The notes: generated by a model from the letters alone, not told the origin. A stretch of 64,000 nucleotides of DNA from Paraktedonobacter sp034438135 (GCA_034438135.1 DAOTTL010000198.1:28745-92744), one strand, 5' to 3'; positions 47,501 to 55,965 are shown, counted from the stretch's first letter. Numbers and translations: made by a program.

Positions 47501-49168
47501 AAAGAAGATTTGCCTGAATATATGCTCCCGGCAACCATTGTTCAACTGGACAGGATACCACTCACAGCGAATGGAAAAATCGACCGTCAGGCGCTACCCG
47601 CACCTGCCGCGCATAATGAGGCGGAAGATGATGACTATCTCGCGCCGCGTGATCCGCTGGAGGAGCAATTGGCCGAGATCTGGCGTGAACTGCTGAACCT
47701 CCGACGCGTGAGCATCTCCGACGATTTCTTCACTATCGGGGGTCACTCCCTACTCACAGTACGCCTGCTCAGCCGTATCGAGAAACGCTTCGGCAAACGC
47801 CTGCCTGTGGCCGCGATCTTCCAGAACCGCACGATTAAAGCGCTGGCAGAGACCCTGCGTCGATACGCGGCCAGTTCTCCCTGGTCCCTTGCCACCGAAA
47901 CACAGCCACCCACCGTAGATCTACAGGCCGAGGCAACCCTGGACCTGACTATCTGTCCCGAAATCTGGTCAGGTCGCTTAGTGACAGAGCCAGATACCAT
48001 CTTTCTGACTGGCGTCACCGGGTTTGTCGGCACCTTCCTCCTGGCCGAACTGCTGACACAGACAAAAGCTGACATTTACTGTCTGGTACGCACTCCCAGC
48101 GTGACAGAGGGTCAGCACAAAATTCAGCAGGCGCTGGAGAAAGCCTATCTGTGGCAGCCGGAGTTCCAGGCGAGAATCAAGGTCCTTCCCGGCGACCTGG
48201 CGCAGCCACAACTTGGATTGGACAAAGCAACATTCGCGCATTTAGCTGGACAGATCGATGTCATCTATCATAACGGAGCTGCCGTCAATATGCTCTATCC
48301 TTACGAGGCACTTCAGGCCACAAACGTTCAGGGCACACGCGAAATCATCCGTCTGGCTACGACAGACAAAATCAAGACGCTTCACTATATCTCGACGCTG
48401 AGCGTCTTCTCCCACAAAGGAGAAACTCTCGTCCAGCGGGTACGTGAACAGGATAACATTGACGAGTATCACAAATATGTGCGCGGTGGCTATGCACAGA
48501 GCAAATGGGTGGCGGAAAAGCTGGTCTCAATCGCACGCTCACGCGGGCTGCCAGTCGTCATCTATCGACCCGGACGCATCACCGGACACAGTCAAACCGG
48601 GGCCTGGCAGGCTGACGACACGCTCAGCGTGATGATACGTGGCTGTATCCAGTTAGGGATGAGTCCTGCTTTTGCCTCCGAAACGCTGGAGATGATGCCC
48701 GTGGATTATGTTTGTCAGGCCATTGTAGCTCTGGCCAGGCGCAAGGCCTCGCTCGGTCAGGCCTTCCACCTTTACAGTCCAGCCACCACAAAAGTCAAAG
48801 AGGTTATTGAGTGGATCAGAAATGCCGGGTACCAGATCCAGCAGGTCGAGTATCCAGTCTGGCAGGCCGCACTGGCACGCAGTAGCGCTGCTGGTCCAGA
48901 CAATGCACTCGCTCCGCTCCTCGAAGTCTTTCTTCAGCCGAGCCAGAAAAATAATATCTTACCCCTTCCTGGCGTTTCGTCAGAGGTCGAACAGGAGCAA
49001 CAGATGCCAATTCAGCCGCCGGTCGTTCTTCCCGAGACTCGTCTCACGCAGGCCGCACTGGCTAAAACAGGGATCTCCTGTCCACCAGTAGATGCTCAAC
49101 TGATTCAAGCCTATCTCTCTTATATGGTACAGAGCAACCTGCTTCAAGCTCCGGCAAATATCAACTAG
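44540..49168 (+). CDS. NRPS 2: C-A-PCP-thioester reductase (release module)
   Basis: 1542 residues from ATG 44540 with GGAAGAGG just upstream; the longer open frame to 44357 overlaps NRPS 1 and is not used. Domains: C (about 30-470, His165/His166 in HHIVSDG), A (about 512-1020), PCP (Ser1070 in GGHSL), terminal reductase (about 1150-1400: TGVTGFVG NADPH loop from Thr1157, Tyr1318 and Lys1322 in GGYAQSK). The A-domain pocket reads the same ten residues as NRPS 1, so both modules should take the same amino acid. The reductase replaces the usual thioesterase and should release the chain as an aldehyde, or an alcohol after a second reduction. About 110 residues after the reductase (PSQ-to-end) have no motif I recognise. 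Confidence 0.94.
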   Translation: MTQTTYHDRLANTDSLEEGRLTDDLPQEEEDVYALPASFAQQRLWFLEQWEPGVYNISVACSLRGNLNTAAMQGAFQEIIRRHEALRTTFDMLNSQLVQVIAPHMPFALGQVDLQAFPTDIQKTKIRRMIKEDSQRPFDLHHGPLLRVTVLQKREHEYTLLIAMHHIVSDGWSMEVLFQEFVSLYTAYVTGLPSSLPELPIQYADYTLWQQNRLQDELLKEQLTYWHKQLGGVPVLQLPADHARPAIQTFRGSVRKVVIPADLTAALYALSRSAGGTLFMTLLSAFQALLFRYTDQVHIPVGVPIAGRTERNLEPLIGCFINTLVMCTNFSDNPTFRELLGRTREVALGAYEHQDIPFEKLAEALQPGRDLSHNPLTQVMFALQNVPQGEMIMPELTLIPLHTVEQAIVSTMGGQGQLAGEKHQAALESKTAMFDLDVMLWERDDYLVGEIKYNTDLFESETIDRLYRHFLTLLAGVVAHPETHVADLPLLTDEEQHEILETWNPSQICALPSEHVLTAFAEQVKRAPLAPAVSDENTHITYHELNRQAERLAAHLQSYGIKPERLVGVYCERSTLWATSVLALLKAGGVYLPLDPRHPTSRVRSVLTRSNCHWVLTTRDLAPRLTTSLDTSVVQILCLEDLLAHETSQVWQEPVHASNHLTYVIYTSGSTGQPKGAMIEQRGMLNHLYAKIEALQMDEQDIVAQTASQCFDISVWQLLAAWLVGAQTRIYPDEIVADPQRLLNAVEKDGVSILEVVPSWLSALLDAQEQTGTHTPLSRLRWLIPTGEALSGDLCRHWLQSYPHIALLNAYGPTECSDDVTHQIISERPETNDLSARVPIGKVLTNLRIYILDRQMRLQPVGIPGELYVGGIGVGRGYLADPIRTAETFVPDPWSSQNGERLYRTGDLGFYRADGSIEFLGRRDQQVKLRGYRIELGEIEQALRKQPGIRESVVTVNEQAPGREQLIGYVVGQDKATLVPEMLLQALKEDLPEYMLPATIVQLDRIPLTANGKIDRQALPAPAAHNEAEDDDYLAPRDPLEEQLAEIWRELLNLRRVSISDDFFTIGGHSLLTVRLLSRIEKRFGKRLPVAAIFQNRTIKALAETLRRYAASSPWSLATETQPPTVDLQAEATLDLTICPEIWSGRLVTEPDTIFLTGVTGFVGTFLLAELLTQTKADIYCLVRTPSVTEGQHKIQQALEKAYLWQPEFQARIKVLPGDLAQPQLGLDKATFAHLAGQIDVIYHNGAAVNMLYPYEALQATNVQGTREIIRLATTDKIKTLHYISTLSVFSHKGETLVQRVREQDNIDEYHKYVRGGYAQSKWVAEKLVSIARSRGLPVVIYRPGRITGHSQTGAWQADDTLSVMIRGCIQLGMSPAFASETLEMMPVDYVCQAIVALARRKASLGQAFHLYSPATTKVKEVIEWIRNAGYQIQQVEYPVWQAALARSSAAGPDNALAPLLEVFLQPSQKNNILPLPGVSSEVEQEQQMPIQPPVVLPETRLTQAALAKTGISCPPVDAQLIQAYLSYMVQSNLLQAPANIN

Positions 49169-49194
49169 ATGGAGTAGAGGAACTATTTAGTTAG

Positions 49195-49250
49195 AAGAGC
49201 GGAGGAGTGTTTTGCGGGGCGAACGCCCCGCAAAACACTCCTCCGCTCTT
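49195..49250. terminator. 27-bp perfect palindrome between convergent operons
   Basis: Arms 49195-49221 and 49224-49250 are perfect complements with a two-base loop, containing GCGGGGCG/CGCCCCGC at the tip. The element lies 26 bases after the NRPS 2 stop. On the + strand it is followed by TTTCTGG and on the - strand by TTCTAACTAAATAG, so it could end transcription in both directions, although the T-runs are short. Confidence 0.65.
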
Positions 49251-49391
49251 TCTGGCGGCTGCGCCGCCAGCGTTTAAGGGAGAGATGGCTGAGTTTGGAA
49301 GCAGCAAAGCTGCTTTCAAACTCAGCAATCTCTCCCTATTATCGGGGAGGGGCGGCTTTCCAAGCCGCAGAAAAGTGAAGGATGACTCAGA
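49251..49391. repeat. Dispersed palindromic element, copy 1
   Basis: About 140 bases matching the element at 62361-62543 in order: CTGGCGGCT start, a 29-bp palindrome (arms 49277-49305 and 49309-49337, loop AAA, two mismatches), a small hairpin at 49352-49368 (GCGGCTT/AAGCCGC) and an end reading GAAGGATGACTCA. The left terminal repeat of copy 2 is not seen here; the 27-bp palindrome sits there instead. Its right end overlaps the last codons of the sbnB-like gene. Confidence 0.7.
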
Positions 49392-50439
49392 CCTCTAGCA
49401 TGATACCCAGAGCACGTTCACAGGCAATCCGATAAACATGCGCAGCCAGCGCAACATCCTCTATGGCCAGGCCAAACGGATTCACCAGAATAATCTCCTC
49501 CTCATTCAGGCGTCGGTCCTTCGTTCCCGCGACCACCTCACCAAGTTCCGCATCAACACGGCGGCATTGCGGCCCTTGCAGTTCGGACGCAGCATCAGGT
49601 GCCAGAATCTGACCGGCACGATACATACGTCCTAGCAGGCGACGATCATCAGCGCTGACAAGGTGCCAATCATCTACAATCACACGATCCACGCCCAAAG
49701 CCACCTCAGGCAGGGGATCGTCCAACGAAATGTTGACCAGAAGCGAACCTGGCTGGAGCCAGTCGAGGTGGATATACCCTTGCGTAGTCGTTGTCATTGG
49801 AACAATGAGCTGAGAGCAACGAATTGCCTCTTCCGCGCTCCCAGAGAGCTGAAGCTCAATCTCGCGCTCCCTGGCCGCCTCCGCCATGCTCTCCAGCAAG
49901 GCTGAAGCATAGGTTGCATTCATATCGTAGAGATGAACACGCCGCAATTCGGGAAAGTGCTCACGCCTCTGGAAAAGAAGCTCAAGGTGAGCCCGCGCCT
50001 GCGCTCCCGCGCCGATGACAGCCACATCCCGCAATCCTCGGCAGGCAAGCAGTTCAGCCGCCAGAAGTGTCACACTGGCAGTACGCAGAGAAGAGATAAA
50101 AGCTCCCTCCATGATACAGATCGGACGCGCGGAAAGCTCATCAAAGAGCAGGGTCAGACCACTGGCCCGTGGCAAACCATGTCCAGGATTGGCAATATTT
50201 CCATTGATAATCTTTGATCCTACTGCCTGCAAATCACCGCCAATGTAGCCAGGCATATTCAAGCTGCGAGCGTTTTCACCGCGAGCATTGCGCCAGGGAA
50301 GATAAGCTTCATCGGGCAGCACTGTCTGTCCGCTGCTATGTAAGAGAAACACCTCGCCTATCACCGAGACGCTATCGAGTTCCGCACAGGCCGCTCTGAC
50401 ATCTCTGCCGCAGAGATAACGTATACCAGAGGGGATCAT
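49387..50439 (-). CDS. sbnB: SbnB-like dehydrogenase (ornithine cyclodeaminase family), diaminopropionate synthesis
   Basis: 350 residues on the - strand, start overlapping the sbnA-like stop by four bases (ATGA). The NAD-binding loop VIGAGAQA lies at residues 141-148. The family signature regions YIGG, KIINGN and SLRTAS are present. SbnB oxidises N-(2-amino-2-carboxyethyl)-L-glutamate to release L-2,3-diaminopropionate and 2-oxoglutarate. Pairing with an SbnA homologue immediately upstream makes this assignment much stronger than a generic ornithine cyclodeaminase. The product should feed the two NRPS adenylation domains. Confidence 0.87.
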   Translation of the reverse strand: MIPSGIRYLCGRDVRAACAELDSVSVIGEVFLLHSSGQTVLPDEAYLPWRNARGENARSLNMPGYIGGDLQAVGSKIINGNIANPGHGLPRASGLTLLFDELSARPICIMEGAFISSLRTASVTLLAAELLACRGLRDVAVIGAGAQARAHLELLFQRREHFPELRRVHLYDMNATYASALLESMAEAAREREIELQLSGSAEEAIRCSQLIVPMTTTTQGYIHLDWLQPGSLLVNISLDDPLPEVALGVDRVIVDDWHLVSADDRRLLGRMYRAGQILAPDAASELQGPQCRRVDAELGEVVAGTKDRRLNEEEIILVNPFGLAIEDVALAAHVYRIACERALGIMLEV

Positions 50440-51491
50440 TCTTTGGTTCCTTCCTCCAGAACAATGGCCTGCACCGGCTCCAGGTCCCTATCGGTCAGAC
50501 AAATTTCCTGCTCTTGCAGCCACTGTTCACTAAAAATAGAAGAGGCATAGTTATGGCCATCATCGGCACAGATGCAGACAACCCGACTTACGGCAGGATG
50601 GTCCGCGAGGTAGCGTGCACAGGCAGCCAGAGAGGCCCCACTGGAGCCTCCCACCAGCAATCCTGTTGCAGCGAACACAGCGCGACAATAGGCAAAAGCT
50701 TGCTCATCTTTCACCAGCATATAAGTATCGTAGAGATCGCGAGTGAGAAAACTGGATGGGCGGGATGAACCAATGCCAGTAAGCCGTCGAGAAGCAGGCG
50801 GCGTGCCGAAAATGACTGAACCATAAGCGTCAACCCCTATCACCTGAGTTGTTGGACTGACTTCACGAAAGTAGCGGCCAATGCCAGCCAGGGTGCCACA
50901 GGTAGAGGTTGGAACAAAAAGCGCTTCGATCTGGCCATGCATCTGAGCATATACTTCGGGAGCAGTCGTCTGATAATGAATGGCGGGATTAGCCGGATTA
51001 GCGTACTGGTTGGTCCAGGTATAGTCAGGGTGACGTGAGCAAAGCTCATGGACACGGGCCAGTCTGGAGAGCAAGTAGCCTCCGGTAGTGTCTGGCTCGT
51101 GGACCATCTCGAAATCCGCGCCAAAGGTCTTCAGACGTCGCAGGTTTTCCGCAGTGGTCTTGGGATCGACCACTGCGATGAAGCGCAGGCCGTACTGCCG
51201 ACAAAGAGAGGCCAGAGCGATGCCCAGGTTTCCTGAGGTAGATTCGACAATCACCGAGTTTGTATGCAATCTGCCCTGCTCCCTGAGGTCGCGCATCAAC
51301 GCGAAGCCAGTCCTGTCCTTCATTGAGCCGGTAGGATTGAATCCTTCCAGTTTCAGATAGATGCTGCGCTTCCGTCCCTCAATGGTTAGAGAGATAGATG
51401 CCAGCGGCGTATTCCCCACAACGCCTGGCACCCACACCGGTTCGAGCAAGGTCGCGGTGGTGCCCTGGAGATCCAGGTATGTATACTCCAT
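50436..51491 (-). CDS. sbnA: SbnA-like PLP synthase (cysteine synthase fold), diaminopropionate synthesis
   Basis: 351 residues, PLP-dependent beta-replacement enzyme. The PLP lysine is Lys58 in NPTGSMKDR; the phosphate and substrate loops STSGNLG, PTSTCGT and GGSSGAS are visible. Family knowledge: SbnA joins O-phospho-L-serine and L-glutamate to give N-(2-amino-2-carboxyethyl)-L-glutamate, which SbnB then cleaves oxidatively. The four-base overlap with sbnB indicates coupled translation. A cysteine synthase is the alternative, but the SbnB partner and the NRPS context argue against it. Confidence 0.87.
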   Translation of the reverse strand: MEYTYLDLQGTTATLLEPVWVPGVVGNTPLASISLTIEGRKRSIYLKLEGFNPTGSMKDRTGFALMRDLREQGRLHTNSVIVESTSGNLGIALASLCRQYGLRFIAVVDPKTTAENLRRLKTFGADFEMVHEPDTTGGYLLSRLARVHELCSRHPDYTWTNQYANPANPAIHYQTTAPEVYAQMHGQIEALFVPTSTCGTLAGIGRYFREVSPTTQVIGVDAYGSVIFGTPPASRRLTGIGSSRPSSFLTRDLYDTYMLVKDEQAFAYCRAVFAATGLLVGGSSGASLAACARYLADHPAVSRVVCICADDGHNYASSIFSEQWLQEQEICLTDRDLEPVQAIVLEEGTKE

Positions 51492-51519
51492 CTGTATCCC
51501 TTTTTCTCCTTTACGGAGA

Positions 51520-52485
51520 CTACGGCAGAGAGCCGCGCTTCCCTAACGCTGCCTCATATGTGGGCAACGGGGGTAATGCTATATTCAGACCGATTACCTT
51601 CAGTTTCTTTGCCAGCGAATCGCGAGCATAACGAGGCGTTTTCCACGGATCTTCACGTTTATCCAGCAACATTTGCACATCCTTAGCCGCTGGCGCGACC
51701 GCAGTGAGCGCCGCCGGAGCGTATTTTTCGAGCGAGGCAACGATCACCGGAATATATTCCGGCGTAGTCTGCAACGTATCACGCAAAAAACGCATGCCAA
51801 AGAGCACATGACGCGACTCATCACGCGTCAGGGCGATCATACCAGAGCGAAAGGCAGGAAAGAGGTTTTCCTGACGATACAGTTCGAGCAGAGAGCGCTG
51901 TCCAGAAAGACCCATCATGCCCTCAATGACTAGATGATAGAGTACCACTCCTTCAACAAGAGTGGCAATCTTTTCTGGTTCACGGCGCAGACGTTCAGCA
52001 ACGTCGGTCAGAGAATCGAGCAGGATATAACGAGCACCCGAGTTGAGATACTGACGTGCGCCGGTTAATCTCTCCGCCAGGGTCTCGCTCTCATCAGCAA
52101 AAACCTCGCAGAAAAATTTATCGAAGAAGACGGCATGACGTGCCTCGTCTACCTGTTGAGTCGTAAGAAAGATACGCGCCTCTTCGTCAGAAGCGGCCCG
52201 GATATAAGCCCCAAGGGCATCGGTCACGCTCACCTCGCCCTGGAAAAACATTGCCATGGCGGCAATGTGCTCGACGCGCTCTTCGTCCATCATATCTTCC
52301 CATTGGATACGATCAGAGATAAAATCGAGGTCCTGCGTCTTCCATTGCTGGCGTTCCCAGCGATTATAAAGCTCTCGATACGAAGGCAGATACACCTGAT
52401 CATCAATACCACGCAACACAACGTCAACCGGCACATCCTTTAGCTGATCGAGAGGAGCATCTTCAGGAAGAATTTGAGATGCCAT
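51520..52485 (-). CDS. R2-like diiron oxidase (ribonucleotide reductase small-subunit fold)
   Basis: 321 residues. A full set of carboxylate/His diiron ligands is visible: Glu84 (FFQGEVS), Glu114 and His117 (VDEARH), Glu188 (LVIEGMMG), Glu223 and His226 (RDESRH). Length and spacing resemble R2-like ligand-binding oxidases rather than class I RNR R2, and no RNR large subunit is near. Because it sits between the type II thioesterase and the diaminopropionate genes with 10- and 28-base gaps, it is probably a tailoring oxidase (hydroxylation, desaturation or N-oxidation). The reaction cannot be told from sequence. Soluble; no membrane segment. Confidence 0.82.
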   Translation of the reverse strand: MASQILPEDAPLDQLKDVPVDVVLRGIDDQVYLPSYRELYNRWERQQWKTQDLDFISDRIQWEDMMDEERVEHIAAMAMFFQGEVSVTDALGAYIRAASDEEARIFLTTQQVDEARHAVFFDKFFCEVFADESETLAERLTGARQYLNSGARYILLDSLTDVAERLRREPEKIATLVEGVVLYHLVIEGMMGLSGQRSLLELYRQENLFPAFRSGMIALTRDESRHVLFGMRFLRDTLQTTPEYIPVIVASLEKYAPAALTAVAPAAKDVQMLLDKREDPWKTPRYARDSLAKKLKVIGLNIALPPLPTYEAALGKRGSLP

Positions 52486-52494
52486 CTTTCCCTC

Positions 52495-53277
52495 CTAAAT
52501 ACGCATTCCCCCGGCAATACGGGTAGACTGCGCACGATATGATTGAGTTATGATCTGCCAGACGGGCTGGGAATTGCTGCGCCAGAAAAAATGATCGCCC
52601 GGCAGCATATGTAAAGAAAAAGACGAGCGTGTTTGTTCACGCCAGGCGTCCAGCACAGCCCGACTGACACGCTGATCCTGCAAACCACCAAAAACTGTCA
52701 TGGGGATAGCCAGCGGCTCCTCCGACGTATGAGCGTAGGTTTCACACACCCCGAAATCCGCGCGGAAGATCGGTAGGAAGAGCTGGCGCAGTTCAGGATT
52801 CTCCAGTATCCCCTGTTGCGTCCCATTGAGTTCCTGAATTTTCCGCACCAGTTCCGCATCCGAGAGTAGGTGCAGAGCTTCTTCATTTGGAATATGTGGT
52901 GCGCGATAGGCCGAGAGAAAGAGGTGCACAGGCGCAGGCTGTCCCTGCTGAATCAGGTAATGAGCCAGACCATAACTGATCAGGGCGCCCATGCTATGCC
53001 CGAAAAAGGCGAAAGGCTTATCAAAACGGGGCTGCAAGGCCTGAGCCAGTGCACTGATGAGTTCGTCAAAATGGGTAAATGGGCGTTCCGGCAACCGATT
53101 CTCCCGACCTGGAAGCTGGACTGGACAAACCTCTATTTCTGGCGCGAGTCCGTTCACCCAGGGATAATACATCGAAGCGCCACCACCTGCGTTGGGAAAA
53201 CAGAACAGGCGTAACTCAGCCTGCGGTCCAGGCCGTGACCCAAAAATCCATGGATCTCCTTGTGAGCCTGATTTCAT
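52495..53277 (-). CDS. Type II thioesterase (editing)
   Basis: 260 residues, alpha/beta hydrolase of the GrsT/RifR type. Catalytic Ser95 lies in FFGHSMGA, Asp in GGLQDQRVS, and His in LPGDHFFW near the C-terminus; the N-terminal FCFPNAGGGASMY stretch is typical. It removes aberrant acyl groups from stalled carrier domains. That is useful here because four modules rely on loading in trans, and because FAAL-primed and decarboxylated units must be cleared. It is located in the accessory operon between MbtH and the diiron oxidase. Confidence 0.92.
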   Translation of the reverse strand: MKSGSQGDPWIFGSRPGPQAELRLFCFPNAGGGASMYYPWVNGLAPEIEVCPVQLPGRENRLPERPFTHFDELISALAQALQPRFDKPFAFFGHSMGALISYGLAHYLIQQGQPAPVHLFLSAYRAPHIPNEEALHLLSDAELVRKIQELNGTQQGILENPELRQLFLPIFRADFGVCETYAHTSEEPLAIPMTVFGGLQDQRVSRAVLDAWREQTRSSFSLHMLPGDHFFWRSNSQPVWQIITQSYRAQSTRIAGGMRI

Positions 53278-53289
53278 CTCGCTTCTCCT

Positions 53290-53347
53290 TTTTCAACCCG
53301 CAAATCAGGTTGACTCAGTTTTCAACCCGCAAATCAGGTTGACTCAG
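53290..53347. repeat. Two perfect 29-bp tandem repeats
   Basis: Units 53290-53318 and 53319-53347 are identical. Each contains TCAACC, then nine bases, then GGTTGA, a 6-bp inverted repeat. They lie in the 93-base gap between MbtH and the thioesterase gene, just upstream (- strand) of the thioesterase ribosome site. Possible roles are a mRNA hairpin pair tuning thioesterase levels, a paired operator, or simply a slippage duplication. Confidence 0.8.
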
Positions 53348-53370
53348 TCACTATTCCCGGCACTCGTGAG

Positions 53371-53586
53371 TTAACGGGCAGCCTCCATCTGCTTGCGCAG
53401 GCTCAAGGGGCGCATATCTGTCCAGACCTCCTTGATATACTCCAGGCATTCCGCCTTCGACCCGCTTTTCCCTCCATCCGACCAGCCGGGCGGATTTATC
53501 CGCTCGGTCGGCCAGATAGAGTATTGCTCCTCGTGATTAAGCACAACTTTATAGATGATAGTATCTTCCTGATCTCGCTCGTACAT
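53371..53586 (-). CDS. mbtH: MbtH-like protein
   Basis: 71 residues with the full family signature: NHEEQYSIWP, PPGW, KAECLEYI and the terminal WTDMRPLSLR. MbtH proteins bind the adenylation domains of NRPSs and are often needed for their folding or activity. The only NRPS A domains in the window are in the two proteins ending at 49168, so these are its likely partners. It lies in the accessory operon, 27 bases after the FtsX-type permease. Confidence 0.96.
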   Translation of the reverse strand: MYERDQEDTIIYKVVLNHEEQYSIWPTERINPPGWSDGGKSGSKAECLEYIKEVWTDMRPLSLRKQMEAAR

Positions 53587-53613
53587 AAAGCTCCGTCTCT
53601 CAAATGCAACTAG

Positions 53614-55965
53614 TTATTCGTAACTCAGGCTCTGGACAATCTTGACGCGCACGGCAGCCATAACCGGACCCGCACTGGCCAGCGAGGATAGAATAACGAC
53701 TGCTACCAGCGTCCAGACCAGGTCAAGCGCGTTAAAAGCGAAGGGAACCGGAGCAAGCACATGAGCCTGGACCAGGACCAGACCATACGCCTCTGGAATA
53801 CCGATCACCATAGCCAGTAGCCAGGCCAGCAGTCCCAGCGTTGTCCCTTCAGCCCAGAATACCTGGATGATCTTTCGACGCACCGCTCCCATTGAGCGTA
53901 GAATGCCAATCTCACGCCGACGCTCCAGGACGCTCATAGATAGAGCGTTTGAGAGTCCAATGGCCCCAACCAGGGCAACAATGATCGCGACCGCGTCAAG
54001 CATGGTATAGATAATCCCATACTTGCTCTGATACTGGGCAATCAACTGCTGCGGGGTTGTCACCTGCGCGATAAACCCTGCGTTAATCATGGCCGTATTA
54101 ACGCTCTGCGTCAGAGCGTCCAGCTCTGCTGGCGTGGGTGAGGCATAGGTTGACTGGATCATGACACTCTGAGTATAGCCTGCAGGCAACTGTAACAGCG
54201 TGTTGAACTGTCCAATTGGTTCGATCAGGACTCCGAGATTGCCAGGTCCAATGCCACTGAAATCTTGCGCGATGCCAATGATGTGCCAGTTCGCCTTATA
54301 GGTGCTAAGCGTAAAAGCGATGGAATCTCCTACGGTCAGCCCGGACTTATTAGCGGCGTCCTGGCTGATAATCACCGCGTTTTGATCGTTCGCGGTAAAC
54401 CAGCGGCCAGCGACGAGAGTTTTGTGATACATACGGGTATTAAGCTGCACACCGGTCAGGGTCGCATCTCCCCACTGAGTTGAACCAGTATCCTGAAAAA
54501 TGCTCTCTGTGGCCTGGACATTCTTCACTGAACTCAGTACTTGCTGAAACTTACTGAAGGGTTCAGGGTCAGAGAGGGAGACCCTGGCATCGAAATGATA
54601 AACATCGTAGACATGATTCAAGAACGTATTGAACGAATAGCTCGCGGTCTGCACTGCCAGCAAAGAGGCGATAGCAATGGCCAGCGAGGCCACCGTCAGA
54701 ATGGTGCGCAGTCGCTTGCGAAAAACCCCGCTTACGCCAAACTGGATAGTCTGAGGAAAGATACCGCAGAGAGAACGCGAAACCTTTGCCCAGACCCCTC
54801 TACCTGAGGTCGTATTTGACAGACCATAGCCCTGTAAGGCCTGGCGGGCAGTAATTTTTGTGCCAATCCAGACAGGGATGATCGTAGCCAGCAGGGGCGT
54901 GCCAATTCCAACTGCCAGACTCTCCAGAATCTGCCAGGGAATAATTTGCACCGGGCCAATACTCAGACTGACCAGACTGCCAAGATAGTTAGCCAGTAGA
55001 TAGCCACCAGCGATACCTGCGACCAGGCCCACTACGGTTCCAATCACGCTATAGCAAAAGACCAGTGCCAGATAATGGCGCATAATCTGTCCGCGCTGAC
55101 CGCCAAGCGCCTTCATAGTCCCGATGATCTTTATTTGCTCAGTCACCAGTGAAGAGATCGTGCCGAGCAGGAGGATCACACTGATTACGATAGCAATGAT
55201 AGAAAGCAGGTCCATGATCGCAAAGATCCCGTTGGCGGTACTTGAGACACTGTCATCATGTCCGACATCGGTGCCCTGGACGGGTGTGTGATGAGCTTGC
55301 ATAACGGTCGCTAACTGGTCGAGGGTCTGATAGCGTGCGCTATAATTGTAGAGTTGGATAGCGAAGTCAGTCACACCGTTCCGGTTAAAAACCTGTTCAA
55401 AAGAACTCTCGGCCATGTAGCCATAGCCCTCACCAGCCAGAGAAGCGACCGGACGACCCTGGGTCTGGACATAGCCGGAGACGGTTAAATTCCGATAGTT
55501 CTTGCCAGCTTGAACCGAGATCTGGCCACCAATCGGTACATCGTCATACGAGCGCGAGCCCGTCTCAAGAACAATCTGATTCGGTCCAGGCAACGAGCCT
55601 TCCACCAGTTTAAAACGATTCATCTGAAGATGCTGGAAGTCCTGTAGACCCAGGATCTGGATCACCTGGTCATCCTGACCAATCGCCCAGCTCGTTACGA
55701 TGCTTCCCTCGGCCTGTACCGCCTTCACATTTGGCTGGGCACGCAACACACTGGTAAAATCGGGATTCGTCGGATTAGTATAGATGTGCATATCCGGCAC
55801 AGAGGTCTGATTTGTACTGAACGCCAGACTCGTTCCGAACTGATTCGAAGCCACATTAATCGCCGAGAGACCGATAATACCGATAGCGATCCCGACGATG
55901 GTCAGGGCAGTACGCACTTTACGATAAGCAATGTCTTTGACAACCTTCTTCGCCATTGCTGACAT
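53614..55965 (-). CDS. Large FtsX/MacB-type ABC permease
   Basis: 783 residues, AGAGGAG eight bases before the start at 55965. The N-terminal basic segment and first helix (TALTIVGIAIGIIGLSAI) are followed by an extracytoplasmic domain. Two sets of FtsX helices lie around residues 240-380 and 650-780, with a second large periplasmic-like domain between them (about 430-640). A LERRREIGILRSMGA signature is typical of FtsX permeases. It pairs with the ATPase encoded 93 bases upstream to form an export or self-protection system for the cluster product; alternatively it could act in lipid or peptide extrusion at the membrane. Confidence 0.9.
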   Translation of the reverse strand: MSAMAKKVVKDIAYRKVRTALTIVGIAIGIIGLSAINVASNQFGTSLAFSTNQTSVPDMHIYTNPTNPDFTSVLRAQPNVKAVQAEGSIVTSWAIGQDDQVIQILGLQDFQHLQMNRFKLVEGSLPGPNQIVLETGSRSYDDVPIGGQISVQAGKNYRNLTVSGYVQTQGRPVASLAGEGYGYMAESSFEQVFNRNGVTDFAIQLYNYSARYQTLDQLATVMQAHHTPVQGTDVGHDDSVSSTANGIFAIMDLLSIIAIVISVILLLGTISSLVTEQIKIIGTMKALGGQRGQIMRHYLALVFCYSVIGTVVGLVAGIAGGYLLANYLGSLVSLSIGPVQIIPWQILESLAVGIGTPLLATIIPVWIGTKITARQALQGYGLSNTTSGRGVWAKVSRSLCGIFPQTIQFGVSGVFRKRLRTILTVASLAIAIASLLAVQTASYSFNTFLNHVYDVYHFDARVSLSDPEPFSKFQQVLSSVKNVQATESIFQDTGSTQWGDATLTGVQLNTRMYHKTLVAGRWFTANDQNAVIISQDAANKSGLTVGDSIAFTLSTYKANWHIIGIAQDFSGIGPGNLGVLIEPIGQFNTLLQLPAGYTQSVMIQSTYASPTPAELDALTQSVNTAMINAGFIAQVTTPQQLIAQYQSKYGIIYTMLDAVAIIVALVGAIGLSNALSMSVLERRREIGILRSMGAVRRKIIQVFWAEGTTLGLLAWLLAMVIGIPEAYGLVLVQAHVLAPVPFAFNALDLVWTLVAVVILSSLASAGPVMAAVRVKIVQSLSYE

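Noticed and set aside
49169..49386. Short frames between the NRPS and sbnB-like genes
   Set aside because: They read through palindromic repeats and lack ribosome sites.
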